Of a stretch of 64,000 bases of DNA, positions 12,926-25,240 are shown piece after piece. A model generated the notes under the pieces. That model was not told the DNA's origin and searched no databases. It saw nothing but the letters and a program-made list of their open reading frames with translations. This DNA comes from Medicago truncatula (Eukaryota > Streptophyta > Magnoliopsida > Fabales > Fabaceae), in assembly GCF_003473485.1 (NCBI RefSeq), contig NC_053048.1, positions 32,360,755 through 32,424,754 of the forward strand, written 5' to 3'. A program made the position numbers and the translations under genes. Position 1 is the first letter of the stretch; each line of letters opens with the position of its first letter.

Positions 12926-13612
12926 AGCATTAGAGTATATTTGGTTACCTACAAACCTCAGTGTTTTGCAGATATACGAGATAGAATCAGATCAACTTCA
13001 CTACCAACAAGAGTACATATGATACACAACAGAAACGAGTCCAAAATTTAAAAATTTGCAAATAGCTGCGGATCCAACTAATTTTGTGCTTTGGTCCATC
13101 GAAATTTTGGCAATGACATTTTAAAGTAGTTGGTTTTTGGTTAATGTGCATTCTTGTGTATGACTGCTGTGAAATCTTTTGTAGTTTATCATAATGTAAA
13201 CATGCAGTGTCTTCTTTCATTGGGGAGTTTAGACCAAAGGCTCTATTAATTATATGACCATCTCATGCATTAGCAGGGAATAATTCAGTTATTTGATCAT
13301 CAGATAATTAGTAATAGGTGTACAATAATACTGTTTTAATTAGAGTTGTATCTTATTGAACGTGAGGCCTATTTAATATCAATTCATGACTTGGACATTT
13401 GCTTTCTTGTCATGAATGTCTTACCCTATTTAATATCCTCACATCAATCAATTTAAATAAACTTTTTCAATCCAAGGCACTAATCCTTGTTCTCAAGTCC
13501 AAATATATAATACCTGGTTGATTGAGCCTTAGAAGCCTGTTTGAATTGGTTTATTTGAGGTTATCTATTGCATATGTTTTGCGAGACTGTTTGGAGCAGA
13601 ACTTTTGAAAAT

Positions 13613-13714
13613 AACTTATGACAATTTTTATAAAAAAACTTATTTTCTTAAGTTTTGAAATATAACTTATGACAATTTTTATAAAAAAACTTATTTTCTT
13701 AAGTTTTGAAATAT
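13613..13714. repeat. 51-bp tandem duplication
   Basis: Two copies of a 51-base unit starting AACTTATGACAATTTTTATA (13613-13663 and 13664-13714) lie in an old MITE-like sequence. That sequence was itself later split by the element at 13758. Confidence 0.85.
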
Positions 13715-13757
13715 AACTTATATCTTATAAAAACAATTTATAGCATATATAAAAAAT

Positions 13758-14613
13758 GAGTCAGGATCCGTTGACACCAGGTGTCAACGGATTCGTTGAC
13801 ACCAAATCTCAATCGTTGATCTTATTTAATCAAAGGTTAATAATAGTGCCACATTTTTATTTATTGTGTATCCTTTTTTTCAATCACACACTATTATTAT
13901 TTTTAATGATTACAAAACCTAAATTGGAAACATAATCCTATCATAATTCTCCTTATTCTCTTGTCTGCAAAATTTGAAATACTCCATAGTTGAATAATTA
14001 AAATACTTCCAATTTTGAATGAATTGGAAATATTAGTTGTTAAATGCAATTCCTTCTATGATATCTTCTCCTACATGCTAATTGTACCAATTCAAAGCCA
14101 TTTCCAAACTTTCAGTGACTTTGTTGAGATTTCTTTTTTTATTCCGTAATCAGAATAAAATTGTAATGGAGTTTTCCATTCTACCAAAACCATACATTCA
14201 TTTTGTTGATATCCAATCATTTAAAAGCAAACTCATCCAATTGTAATTTTTTTTTTTTGAAGGAAACTCATCAAATTGTAACTGTTATAATAAGCTTGAC
14301 ATAAACTTCCTTCTTGTACTGCAATGTATATGAGTTAAATGAGAGGGAAGGAGATACGGACAAGAGTAATAAAATTCATAGGAATGGGGAAGAGAAAAAC
14401 AATTTTCCCAGGAAAGAATTACGAGTATCATTGCTCCATGTTTTTTATTTGAGTTTTTCAATCACTAGAAGCAATAATTGTGTGTGAGTGAGAGAAATGA
14501 TACACAAGAAAAAGAAACACAGATTAATTATGGGCCTTTAGATTAAAATAACTGACGGATGAGATTTGGTGTCAATGAATCTATTGACACCTGGTGTCAA
14601 CGGATCCTGACTC
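13758..14613. mobile_element. Mutator-like MITE with perfect 9-bp target duplication
   Basis: An 856-bp element bounded by inverted ends GAGTCAGGATCCGTTGACAC and the reverse complement GTGTCAACGGATCCTGACTC. The inverted similarity continues inward for about 40-50 bases. Perfect 9-bp direct repeats ATAAAAAAT flank it at 13749-13757 and 14614-14622; this length is typical of the Mutator superfamily. No transposase frame is visible, so it is non-autonomous. It is nested in an older CTTATAAG-type repeat. Confidence 0.85.
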
Positions 14614-14622
14614 ATAAAAAAT

Positions 14623-16494
14623 AATTTAACGTTATTTTATCATGTGCTATAAAAATAACTTATACAAGTTTATGCATGAACGCTTATTATGTATTTGTAC
14701 TATAAGTTACAAATAAGTTGAGAAAAATGCTAAGCACAATCAAATAGAACAAGCTTCATTGAATAACTATTACGTTCCTAACTAATGAAATTCAGCTTGT
14801 GCAGGCCAACCTCTATCACATTAAAGGTTTTGAGTATCACATTATCCTTTGTTTACTGATAATAATGTAGATTTGTATAAGAATTAAGATGTGCATCTAG
14901 AGCGTTCTATTTGAGAATGATTGAATCGAAGCTGTCGAGGAGAAGAGGACCTTTCATATATAACTCCAACTTTTAAATGGTAAACTAGTAATTTATGAAT
15001 TCCCGCAATCTTGGTTTTCATCTCTAAACTTATGAAATACTTATAGCATTCCAAAAACAATGCTAAAATTATCTCAAAATCAAGCTCAAAACAAAAAACA
15101 AAGGCTGCATGTAGATTCAATAACATAACAGAGACTATGATCTAAGGCAAATATCTTACTCGTGTTACTTATCATCCCCTTTTCAATATCAGTCTAATAT
15201 GAAACATAGGACAAAGAAAAATAAGATTAAAAAACAAAAGTGTAGTTAATATTAAGTGTCACATTGTTGCATGATGAAGTCCCCTGAAGTACCTAACTCT
15301 TGTGATGAAGAAATCTTCGAGTCCGAGCGACAACTTTTGTGTGAAATGTACCTCTATCAGCTTATAGCATAAATACTTATCATATGGCATGAATGTTTCA
15401 TTTTTTTTTTACAAGGGCATGAATGTTTCATGTATAAGTTATTTCTATAACAAAATATAAAATAATCAAACAATTTTTATATAAGTTGTTTTTATCAGCT
15501 CTTTTAAACTGTCTTAAAAGTGATTACTCGATAAGTGCTTGTAAACCTTTGATAGTAATTTCAACTTAAGATTAAGGCATGAACCTCAACAAGAAAAATC
15601 ATTCATCTGCCTATCACACAAAATCCTATCCACCACCCCCTTACTATTATTACTCTTCTCAACCTCAGTTTCTGATGCCACAACCACATCCTCCTCAAGG
15701 TAAGGAGTGATGTGAACTTGCATAAACACACTTTGCACTCCACTAGAATCTTAACAATCTCGATCACCAAATCCACTTGGATTAATATAATTTGTTAGAT
15801 AATAAAATATAGGGCTTAAGTTATAAAACAATCAATCAACAATGATATACAAAGTTGAAAAAATAGCTTTCATTCAATTTTGTAATGTGAGGATAGAGTC
15901 ATATTGATGATCATTTTATATTGAGATGTTTGATGATAATTTGTTGAATACATTAGAGATATGTAAGATATTTCTTCATTAAAAAAATTGACAAGAAGGG
16001 ATTTCATTATTTAGAGAAGGTTGTTAGTTTTGTTTGACAGATTGTAAATGTTGTTGTTGGAGCTACTTAGTGCATATTAATATTGAAAGTTAATATCTTG
16101 ACAGTCTCGTATATTCAATATCTTGAAATTTATAAAAATTTATTTATTTTCAATATAAAATTTGTGTAATTGACAATTGATTGCTGCTCAAGCTTTGTTA
16201 AATTTGAATTGCACAACGTCGAGCTTATTAGGGATTTGAGAGGTTATTGTTAGGATCACACATATACAAGAAACATCATCTATAACATTACTTTAAAAAG
16301 TATCATTCATTAAAAAAAAAAAATTAGAAGAACGAAATGGTGTTTACTAATGTTAGGTTTTTGTTATGCAGAGGTGGAAGTAAATAAGGTGACTAATCCG
16401 CTGTAACATATAAATCAACTATAAAAAACATTAATCGATACATATTTTACAAATCTGACCACCGAATTGAACTTTATAACATATAAATCAACTA
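14623..16494. other. Spacer with one doubtful small ORF
   Basis: Mostly AT-rich. It contains pieces related to the GGCCCTGTTTGG MITE family (15350-15540) and the doubtful 43-codon frame at 15579. I see no gene structure. Confidence 0.5.
15579..15710 (+). CDS. Possible small Pro/Tyr-rich ORF or orphan first exon
   Basis: A 43-codon frame begins MNLNKKNHSSAYHTK and continues with PPPP-YYYY and PQPHPPQ before stopping. The composition looks protein-like, and a good splice donor (CAAG|GTAAGG) lies at its end, so it could be the first exon of a gene fragment. No following exon was found and I do not recognise it. It could equally be chance. Confidence 0.2.
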   Translation: MNLNKKNHSSAYHTKSYPPPPYYYYSSQPQFLMPQPHPPQGKE

Positions 16495-16813
16495 TATAAA
16501 TTTGGGTTAATATATGTTTACTCCCTTCTAAAAAATTGTTTAGATTCCAACCTTGTAATTTGAAGATTTTTTGGCTTAAAACCTTCATGATATCAAATTA
16601 CAAAATTTAATGTACTTTCGCCCCCTGTAATTTTAGAGAATTTCGGTTCACCCATGTTATATCATCAATATTGTACAGTCAAAATTCATGAATGTTTAAA
16701 ACCGAAAAATCTTCAAATTACAGGATTGGAATCTAAACAATTTTTTTTACAGAAGGTAAACTGAAAATCGTTAATATTAAAGGGAAGCAAACATGAATTA
16801 ACCCTATAAATTT
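16495..16813. mobile_element. Mutator-like MITE, 301 bp, 9-bp target duplication
   Basis: The element at 16504-16804 has inverted ends GGGTTAATATATGTTTACTC and, at the right, a sequence that inverts to GGGTTAATTCATGTTTGCTT. Perfect 9-bp repeats TATAAATTT flank it (16495-16503, 16805-16813). The interior holds inverted CTTCAAATTACA stretches and no coding frame. Confidence 0.85.
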
Positions 16814-17319
16814 TTAAGTAAATATAAAATCATTTGATAACCAAAGTTCACTTTGCACTCCTTGACTAGGCTACTCGCTTTGTTGCAAACTAAGACACGA
16901 ATGACTAATTTCATGTAATGATTAATTTCTCAAAAAGTAACTGAAATCTATTTAAAAAATTGATATCTTCCAATATTTTTTCACACACACTAGTTAGATA
17001 TTGACCTCTAAACTAAATATTTTAAGAATTTAAGCATCTATTACTTATGCAAGGTTATGTTCTTTTTTCAATGGCCTTTACTCCGTCCCACAGAGTGTGT
17101 ATTACTCCCGTGAATCATCAGACGTAATTCATAACCTTAAGAGAGTGAGCTGGAATAAGAAATGAGTCAAACTTGCCGTTTTCTTCACTACGCCATGACC
17201 ATATGATATATGACATTGACCATACAATATTGTTGTTTCACTTCAATAATTTTTTATTTTTTATTTTATCAAAATATCTAAAATTATCTACATAGTTTTT
17301 AACAACATTAAATGACATA

Positions 17320-17450
17320 ATCCTTGTGAGTTTAGCTAATAGGAACATTGTATAATTTATGTAGAAATAAGAGTTCGAAACCTTGACTTATTCATATTTA
17401 AAATGTGTGAGCTCCAACCACTAAATTACTTAACGAAAATAAATTGCAAC
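17320..17450 (+). mobile_element. Old SINE remnant
   Basis: The sequence order 'GTGAGTTTAGCTAATAGG', 'GTTCGAAACCT', 'GTGTGAGCTCCAACCAC' parallels the SINE at 60565-60700. The box-B-like GTTCGAAAC suggests a tRNA origin. No clear target duplication remains. Confidence 0.45.
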
Positions 17451-17639
17451 TAAATTCTTTAAAATAATAATACACATTACTAATAAATTTATTCTAATAT
17501 TATTGTTACTAATGTTCAGACGATATTCATCTGTTCATTTTTTTATTGCACTAATACTTATAAATTACAAATAATAGTTTTAATGATATTTGAATTTTGA
17601 TTAAAATTATAGATATAAATATTTTACACTTTCATATTG

Positions 17640-17745
17640 CAGGAAACTGTCATCGTAAGCTTAGCTCAATTGATAAGAACAATGCATAATATATGCAAGG
17701 CCCGGGGTTGAAACCCCAACCACAAAAAAAAAATGTTGCAAGAAA
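17640..17745 (+). mobile_element. Short tRNA-derived SINE
   Basis: The body at about 17654-17727 has box A (TTAGCTCAATTGATAAG), box B (GGGGTTGAAACCCC) and a poly(A) tail. Near-direct repeats TTGCAGGAAACT and TTGCAAGAAACT flank it with one mismatch. It is about 600 bases upstream of the first pyruvate decarboxylase gene. Confidence 0.7.
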
Positions 17746-18079
17746 CTATACTTATTTTTCTCGGTAACATCAATATTATATCAAATATAATAAAAATTCT
17801 TATTTTTTTAATCACACCAACGATATAACATTCTTCTTAAAAAAAAAAAAATCCAATATTCTCAATAGCAAATTTATTTAAAAATATAATTAGAATTGAA
17901 AAAGCCACTCTAAATTCATATACTTGTATTAAATTTCATAATTTTCTATGAATCAATTACAGAGTCTTGTATATATATGTAAGCAAGTTGGTATTTGCTT
18001 TCTCAACTGCAAACAGACGCCTCATTGGTCCTTCCTTCCTCTTTGATATTTCTAGAGAAAAGAAGAAAAAGCAAAACAC

Positions 18080-18276
18080 AAACAAACAGTCATAAAGTTA
18101 ACACATCATTATTAAATTAAAGCTAACAAATGAAATATCTAATACCTTGTACTACACCATAATTATTAAACCAAAACAGTAAACAGCCCCTGGTATCTTC
18201 TTAAATACAGGTGTTCATTTCCATGTTACCTCCCACTGTCTTACTCTTAACAACTCATACCCCTTTTAGTATATAA
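18080..18276 (+). promoter_or_regulatory. PDC copy 1 promoter: TATA box and anaerobic-type motifs
   Basis: TATATAA at 18270-18276 is 88 bases before the ATG. Upstream are AAACAAA (18080-18086) and AAACCA (18168-18173), short motifs reported as anaerobic-response elements in ADH/PDC promoters. Short motifs like these occur often by chance in AT-rich DNA, so hypoxia control is only plausible. Confidence 0.35.
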
Positions 18277-18363
18277 TAACCCTTCTTAGATCACAAAACC
18301 ATACTTTAAATATCCATCAAAACTATACTTCAAAATATTCATTTCATTTCATTACACAACAAA

Positions 18364-21194
18364 ATGGAAACAATGTTAGGATCTTTAGATATAGCAAAAC
18401 CAACAAGCAACGACGTCGTTTCATGCAAACAACAAAACAGCACAGCAACGATCCAACCATCCACCGCGATCGCCACCTCCGACGCTACCCTCGGCCGCCA
18501 CCTAGCACGGAGGCTAGTTCAGGTCGGAGTCACCGATGTATTCTCCGTTCCCGGCGACTTCAATCTCACACTTCTCGATCATCTCATCAATGAACCGGAG
18601 CTGAACCTCATCGGTTGCTGTAACGAGCTAAATGCTGGTTATGCGGCTGATGGTTATGCTCGGTCACGTGGCGTCGGTGCTTGTGTTGTTACTTTCACTG
18701 TTGGTGGGTTGAGTGTTCTTAATGCTATAGCTGGTGCTTATAGTGAGAATTTGCCGCTTATTTGTATTGTTGGTGGACCCAATTCTAATGATTATGGGAC
18801 TAGTAGGATTCTTCATCATACTATTGGTGTTCCTGATTTTAGTCAGGAGTTGAGGTGTTTTCAAACTGTTACTTGCTTTCAGGTTGGTTGCTAAATTTGT
18901 CATCTTTTGGTTTTTGGGTTGACTTGTTTAATGATGATTTTGTTTTCTTGTGTTTATTGTGTTTGTGAAGTTGGTGAGTTAGTGTGTAGTAGTGTGCACG
19001 TTACAGTGAGTTTGAAGAACTTAAGTGATTTTTTTAAGCTCTAAAGTGTACGTTGTCCTAAAATCATGGTAATTTAAGTGGCCACGTTGTGGTTCTGTCG
19101 AACTCACTAGTGATCCAAACATACATGCACTTAGTTGTTGTAAAATGGGTTTTGGTGATTGTTTTGATTGTGGTTTGATTTGATTATAGGCTGTGGTGAA
19201 TAACTTGGAAGATGCTCATGAGTTGATTGATACTGCGATTTCAACTGCGCTGAAAGAGAGCAAGCCCGTTTATATAAGCATTGGCTGTAACTTGCCTGGT
19301 ATTCCTCATCCCACTTTCAGCCGTGATCCTGTCCCCTTTTCACTCGCTCCCAAGTAAGTCTTTCTCTATTTGTTCCTCATCCCACTTTCAAGTAATTAGC
19401 GTGTCTTCTATATTACAGTTCAAATCATACAAAGAATTTGGCTTTTGTTTTAAATTGAAAAGCTTACACCAAACTTGCTTTAAACACGATGTTCAATAAA
19501 TGTGCATGTTTGAATTAGCTGAAGTTTGGTGGAATCATTGTGGTACTGTGAGATTGTTGAAGCTTCAAAGGCTAGTTTTTGTTAAAATCGGGGTGGCCCA
19601 ATGTGATTCTACCACCTTTAGCTGATTTGATGTCATTCTTCATTGAATCACATGAATAGATTTAGCAATAATGGAATTTCTGGTCTTTTTACTATATTGA
19701 ATCACATGAAATTTTACAAACTTATGTGTGAAGAAGAGGAACCGATTATTGGAAATGTTGATGATTAGTCTTTATCTAATTTTTGTTTTTTTTGCAGATT
19801 GAGTAACCACATGGGGTTGGAGGCAGCAGTTGAGGCAGCAGCAGAGTTTCTTAACAAAGCAGTAAAACCTGTACTAGTAGGTGGTCCTAAACTGAGGGTG
19901 GCAAAAGCATCTGATGCCTTTGTCGAACTAGCTGATGCGAGTGGTTACGCACTTGCCGTGATGCCATCAGCTAAAGGGATGGTCCCTGAGCACCATCCTC
20001 ATTTCATTGGAACTTATTGGGGTGCTGTGAGTACGGCATTCTGTGCTGAGATTGTAGAATCTGCTGATGCATACTTGTTTGCCGGTCCCATTTTTAATGA
20101 CTACAGCTCTGTTGGGTATTCACTTCTTCTCAAGAAAGAGAAGGCAATCATTGTGCAGCCCGATCGGGTTGTGGTTGCTAATGGACCTGCATTTGGATGC
20201 ATTTTGATGAAGGATTTCCTAAAGGCACTTGCAAAGCGTCTCAAACACAACAATGCTGCATATGAAAATTACCATAGGATATTTGTCCCAGATGGGAAAC
20301 CTTTGAAGTCAGCACCAAAAGAACCTTTGAGAGTTAATGTTATGTTCCAACATATACAACAGATGTTGTCGAGGGAAACTGCTGTGATTGCTGAGACAGG
20401 GGACTCATGGTTTAACTGTCAAAAATTGAAATTGCCCGAGGGATGTGGGTAAGTGTTGAGATAATGTGATTTGTTGTATTTTCAACAATAAATTTCATGT
20501 TGTTTATAGTGCTGATAAAACCTTGTTGGCAGGTATGAGTTTCAAATGCAATATGGTTCAATTGGATGGTCTGTTGGTGCAACTCTTGGCTATGCACAAG
20601 CTGTCCCCGAGAAGCGAGTGATTGCTTGCATTGGTGATGGAAGCTTTCAGGTTTGTCTTGCATAACTGCTTAAAGCATGAATTCATTCAACTTGTAATTT
20701 TTTCTTGAACATTGTTTGTTTAACCTTTCTCTTAAATGCTTTACAGGTAACTGCACAGGATGTGTCGACAATGCTGAGGTGTGGTCAGAAAACCATCATC
20801 TTCCTGATAAACAATGGAGGATACACAATTGAGGTTGAAATTCATGATGGACCATACAATGTTATCAAGAACTGGAATTACACTGGATTGATTGATGCAA
20901 TTCACAATGGTGAAGGAAAATGTTGGACTACCAAGGTGAGTCGTTTGACATCTTGATGCATTCTCCTCAAATTTCTTCCATAACAAGAATATAAGTGCTG
21001 ATTCATGCATGCTTCATTTTCAGGTATTCTGTGAAGAGGAATTAGTTGAAGCAATTGCAACAGCAACAGGACCAAAGAAAGATAGCTTATGTTTCATTGA
21101 AGTGATTGTTCACAAGGATGACACAAGCAAAGAGTTGCTTGAGTGGGGCTCCAGAGTCTCTGCTGCCAATAGCCGTCCTCCAAATCCTCAGTAA
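18364..21194 (+). CDS. PDC: Pyruvate decarboxylase, copy 1
   Basis: Thiamine-diphosphate enzyme that decarboxylates pyruvate to acetaldehyde in the cytosol, the first step of ethanolic fermentation. Six exons: 18364-18882, 19190-19353, 19798-20448, 20533-20650, 20747-20935 and 21024-21194. All borders are GT-AG and phases join, giving 603 residues, the usual plant length. Catalytic residues are present: D65 in [12 protein letters not shown]88 in [16 protein letters not shown] and H151-H152 in ILHHTIG. The ThDP/Mg motif runs from GDG (479-481) to NN (506-507) in [12 protein letters not shown], with the catalytic Glu at 513. The N-terminal 40 residues are variable, as in other plant PDCs, without an obvious transit peptide. 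It ends RPPNPQ. The gene looks intact. A paralogue lies at 37570-40830; exons 4-6 and their introns nearly match it. Confidence 0.95.
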
Positions 21195-21651
21195 ACTTCA
21201 GAGTCAGTCTATTGTTGTTACATTGCTGGAGTTGCCATTTGATTCTAAAAATTGAGAACCTTTTTTTAGATGATTTTACTTTTATTGATGGCTTACTTAC
21301 TTGTTTATGTAACTGAGTCGCTACTTGTTTGTATAAATTCAGTCACTTGATATAAATGGCATGCATCACTCTTTTTATTTTGCAATATACTTTGCTGCTT
21401 CAAGATTCTTAAGCATAGTTTTTTATTTTAGTAAATAGTTAATTTAGTCTGTGAGACACTGTTACTTGGTCCCCTGGATATATTAAAATTACAAAGACAT
21501 TCTCATGTGTCTTTTGCAAAAATTTCATGAACCAAACGGATCAACATAAGACACATTTGATGATCAAACTAAAACTAACTAACTAAAGATGTATTCGAAG
21601 ACCAAACTTACTAAAGATGTATTTATGTATGTTTTTTAATTTTGATAAATA

Positions 21652-22442
21652 TATAGATTAGAGTAAATTACACTCCCCTCCCCTCAAAGATGCTTGAATT
21701 ACACTCCCCTCCCCTCTTAAGTTAAAATATACACTTTACTCCCTCAATATTTTTTTTATGTTAAAATTTATACTCCCCTTCAATATAAGATGCTTGAATT
21801 ACAAACCCCTCCCTGAATAATTAAATATGCGCTACACTTTAATTAATAATCTATTTGAACATAAATCAATATTCTTATAATATATATTAATTTTGAATCA
21901 CCATTTAAGAAAATTTAATTCATTTTTTTATAGTTTAAATGTCAATGATAATTAAATTTAAATATATTGCTATTGATTTTATAAATTAGAGTTTAAAATT
22001 AACTTTTAAATAATCATGCTTTAATGATTTTAGTAATTTTTAACATATTTTGATTTTGTTTTGGGTTGTTTCATTTTTATAATAGGGTTTAAAACTACAT
22101 GTTAATGAAATTGTGAATAAAAAATAGCAAAAAATATGTAGTCTATTTTTTATTATATTAAAATAGACCCGCAATACCATTTTTTTTTAAGTGTGTTAAA
22201 TTATTATTTTTTGCTAGATTATTAGAAATAATAAAAAAGAATATTGAGGGAGTAAAGTGTAGATTTTAACATAAGAGGAGAGGGGGATGTAATTCAAGTT
22301 TCTCTTAGGCGAGGAGAGTGAAAATTTTTCTAATATGTTTTGAATAAGAGGGGAGGGGAGTGTATATTTTAACTTAAGAGGGGAGGGGAGTGTAATTCAA
22401 ACATCTTTAAGGGAAGAGGAGTGTAATTTACTCTATAGATTA
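21652..22442. mobile_element. Mutator-like MITE, 773 bp, perfect 9-bp target duplication
   Basis: The element at 21661-22433 starts GAGTAAATTACACTCCCCTC and ends with its inverse (GGAGTGTAATTTACTC). Sub-repeats of the CTCCCCTCCCCT/AGGGGAGGGGAG type run inward from both ends. Perfect 9-bp repeats TATAGATTA flank it (21652-21660, 22434-22442). The interior is AT-rich with no coding frame. It lies about 470 bases after the first PDC gene. Confidence 0.9.
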
Positions 22443-23176
22443 TGATAGAAGTCCATACATGGGCTGTATCTGAATTGCCATGATTGATCACTAGTTCGAT
22501 GAAAATGGAATACTAAACCACACAGTGAGTGGTGATGTTAACCTATTTTACTAAATGGGGACCAACCCATATTTGTGAACCTTTGCTATGAAAGAGAAAG
22601 AAACTTGGGAAACAGACATGAAGTTGAAGTTATCATCATGGTAGTGGGTGAAAGAGAGCTAGTAATACTAAAGTGACAAGAAATTCAACGACTATCTCTA
22701 TCTTTTTTTTTGTCGAAAATATACTAGTGTATTTTTTATTTTGAAAACATAAAAGAAACTTGTCCAAAATCAACTTTTTCATCATTCTCACGTTTTTTTT
22801 CTTCTTTTTCACATCATTCTCACATTAATAGTTCATACTAGAAGGAAGTTAAATAAGTCACATATTTTCTAGTATATATTTCACAGCTGGTTTCTCGTGA
22901 ACTTTTAAAGTCTATTTTTTATTTTTTTATGTTGGTTTGCATGAATAGAGTTTATAACTGGTGCTCGTAATAAACAACTAGGTGAGGGGGTGAATCCGTA
23001 TGCTATGTAATATCCTTTTTCGACGATGATTATTATTTTCCAAAAAAAATAATTTCAAACTAAATAAATAACTAACGGTTCCCAAGTAGCCAACTTCCTT
23101 GGATTTGCCCCACCAGAAGACCCAAATACTTAAAAGGAAGTGCACTCTCGCTACAAATTCAAAAAATTACATGTCA

Positions 23177-23904
23177 TTTCAATAACGCTTAAATATGATT
23201 TTCGTCTCGGTAAAAAAAACTTTGAAAAACATCCCTATAAATTTTTTTTTGTTTGAAAAAGGTCCTTGGCTCCACTTCCGATCTGATTTGTCATTATTTT
23301 TGCCACGTGGCATGCCACATAATTAAAAAAAAAAATCTTTTTTCTTGAAAAAATTTAAAAATCATAAAAAGATTTCCGAAAAAAAGTTTCGGAAAAAAAC
23401 TGTCAAAATTAAATTTTTTGAAAAAAAAAGTGAAAATTAAATTTTCGAAAAATAATTCATTTTTTAATTTGAATATTATGTATTACATTTTTTTTCGAAA
23501 ATACTGAAAAATTATATTTTCAAAAGTTATAAATTTTGAGATTATATAATTTTTAATTTTATTTTTCTTCATATTTTAATTTTCAATCATTTATTTCCGT
23601 ATGTAAAAAAAAAGTAATTTTCAATTTTTTTCTTCATATTTAAAAAATATTGGAATTTTTTTCAGTTTTTTAATTTCATAAAATAAATTTCAGAATTTAA
23701 AAAATAATTTTTAAATTTTTAATGACATGGACTGCCACGTGGCAAAAGTTGCACAGTAAGCAACTGCCACGTGGCCAAAACCATACCATGTCAGCAAAAA
23801 AGTGGGGCCAGTGACCTTTTTCAAACAATTTTTTTTTTACAGAGATGTTTTTCAAAGTTTTTTTTTTTTACAGGGACGAAAATCATATTTAAGCCTTTCA
23901 ATAA
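23177..23904. mobile_element. Mutator-like foldback MITE, 710 bp, 9-bp target duplication
   Basis: At 23186-23895 the left end (CTTAAATATGATTTTCGTC) pairs with the right end (GACGAAAATCATATTTAAG). Inverted similarity continues through ACTTTGAAAAACATC and GAAAAAGGTC. Perfect 9-bp repeats TTTCAATAA flank it (23177-23185, 23896-23904). Paired CCACGTGG-containing stretches lie near 23303, 23736 and 23767. It is non-coding. Confidence 0.85.
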
Positions 23905-24479
23905 ACTCCCTTTCCACATTGACCCCAATTAAACAACTCTTATTAAAATTCACTCTCAACCTCGAAACCATCTTAAAGCCTCTTAGCGACGCCTTTAGAG
24001 TCCAAAGGTTCTCTACCGGTGCCTCGCCAAAACATCAACCTAGAACTCGAAATTTGAGTTGGTTTTATTTTAATTTATTTACCGAAACACGTAAAATCGC
24101 AATTTTTCCCAAGTGCGCGTCCGAAAAAGTTACATAGAGGTTGAATTTTTTTCATTAATTTTTGCACACATGTTAAGGACATAGAAAAACATTTCCCACA
24201 AAAAATTAGAAATTTCCGACAACAGACGAATTAAATCACATATTGAGTTGGTTTTTTTGCTAACACATCTATAAAAATACATACAGAGGACCTGTAAAGT
24301 TTCGTAGCATTCCAAATAAGCCTCGATTTATTTTGATTTTTTTGACAAAAACGCGTAAAGTCACAATTGATTCTCTGTCATGAACTGCACTTAAGTACAG
24401 CTGAACCGGCAATAGTTAACTGCAACTGAAGGCAAAAAACGTATCTTCCATGTGATTTTAAAAAGAAAAAAAATACATG

Positions 24480-25240
24480 TGAGAAAAGCAATTTTCATAA
24501 ACAACAGTCCACAATTGTTAAATGTCGATGGAGATATGTCTCTCAACATTTCGTGTACATGCCTGTTGATAATCAAACAATTGAGTACGTGAATAGTTTA
24601 CCACCAAGTGTGTGAAGGAGTATAATATGCCAGTAAGCAGGATTGGTTTTGAGGGAGTGCAAGGTGCTCAATCAAGTCGAGTCTCTAAAAGTTATGAGTC
24701 ACAGAAAAAATTAACTCTAATACCCACCTCCATTTAAATAAAAAATATGTATGTTACTTCTTTACACATTTGGGTTTTTTCTAGACTTTAGTTCTCCTAT
24801 CTGAACATAAATCTGGTACTATCAAACCAACCTCAATTTGAAAAGTCATTTCATTGAAAGAATCACAACAATCATTTCTTTTTCACATAAACCAATAGTT
24901 TTCCCCTTTCCCACAATGGATAGGTGACAAATCCAAACGACACCGTTAGTAAATTCTATCTCTCTTTCACTTAATTTTTTTGTATTTCGTTTCATGTTTG
25001 GAAGCTCTTCTGATTCTGATTTTTTAATAAAGCTTAGCTACAAAAAAAATTGCATTTTTATTTTATTGGGGTCTATTTTAAATAGAGAGTCGAACCTCTT
25101 ATTTTATAGGGACGGCCCTGCCAGTAAGCATATAATATAATACATTAATTGTTCTGACTTCCATTATTTTAGTAATCAAATGTGTCTTTACACTAAACTA
25201 TGAGTTATATTTTTAGGACACAAATGAGAAAATGAATAAA
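24480..25240 (+). repeat. Duplicated spacer segment, copy A
   Basis: Sequences such as GTCCACAATTGTTAAA, GTACATGCCTGTTG, ATAATCAAACAATTGAGTA and TACATTAATTGTTCTGACT occur here and again, in the same order and orientation, at 30071-31810. Copy A is interrupted by the hAT-like element at 24638-25120. Copy B is interrupted elsewhere by a LINE. Each copy therefore shows the other's empty site. Confidence 0.85.
24630..25128. mobile_element. hAT-like non-autonomous element, 8-bp target duplication
   Basis: The insert at 24638-25120 begins CAGGATTGGTTTTGAGGG and ends GGGACGGCCCTG, imperfect hAT-type CAGG...CCTG termini. It is flanked by 8-bp repeats CCAGTAAG (24630-24637, 25121-25128). The paralogous segment at about 31690 has the uninterrupted site (GCTAGTAAGC). 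No transposase is visible. Confidence 0.75.

Noticed and set aside
17655-17727. tRNA gene suggested by box A and box B sequences
   Set aside because: No full cloverleaf; a poly(A) tail and flanking direct repeats show a SINE. The same holds at 5352, 49085, 60565 and 62884.
20705-20956. Identical 83-codon ORFs at 20705 and 40341 as separate small genes
   Set aside because: They are PDC exon 5 read with intron bases on both sides. The frame joins exons 4 and 6 by splicing.
23802-24137. 111-codon ORF over the right end of a MITE
   Set aside because: Spans the MITE terminus and spacer, poly-Phe from T-runs; no family match.
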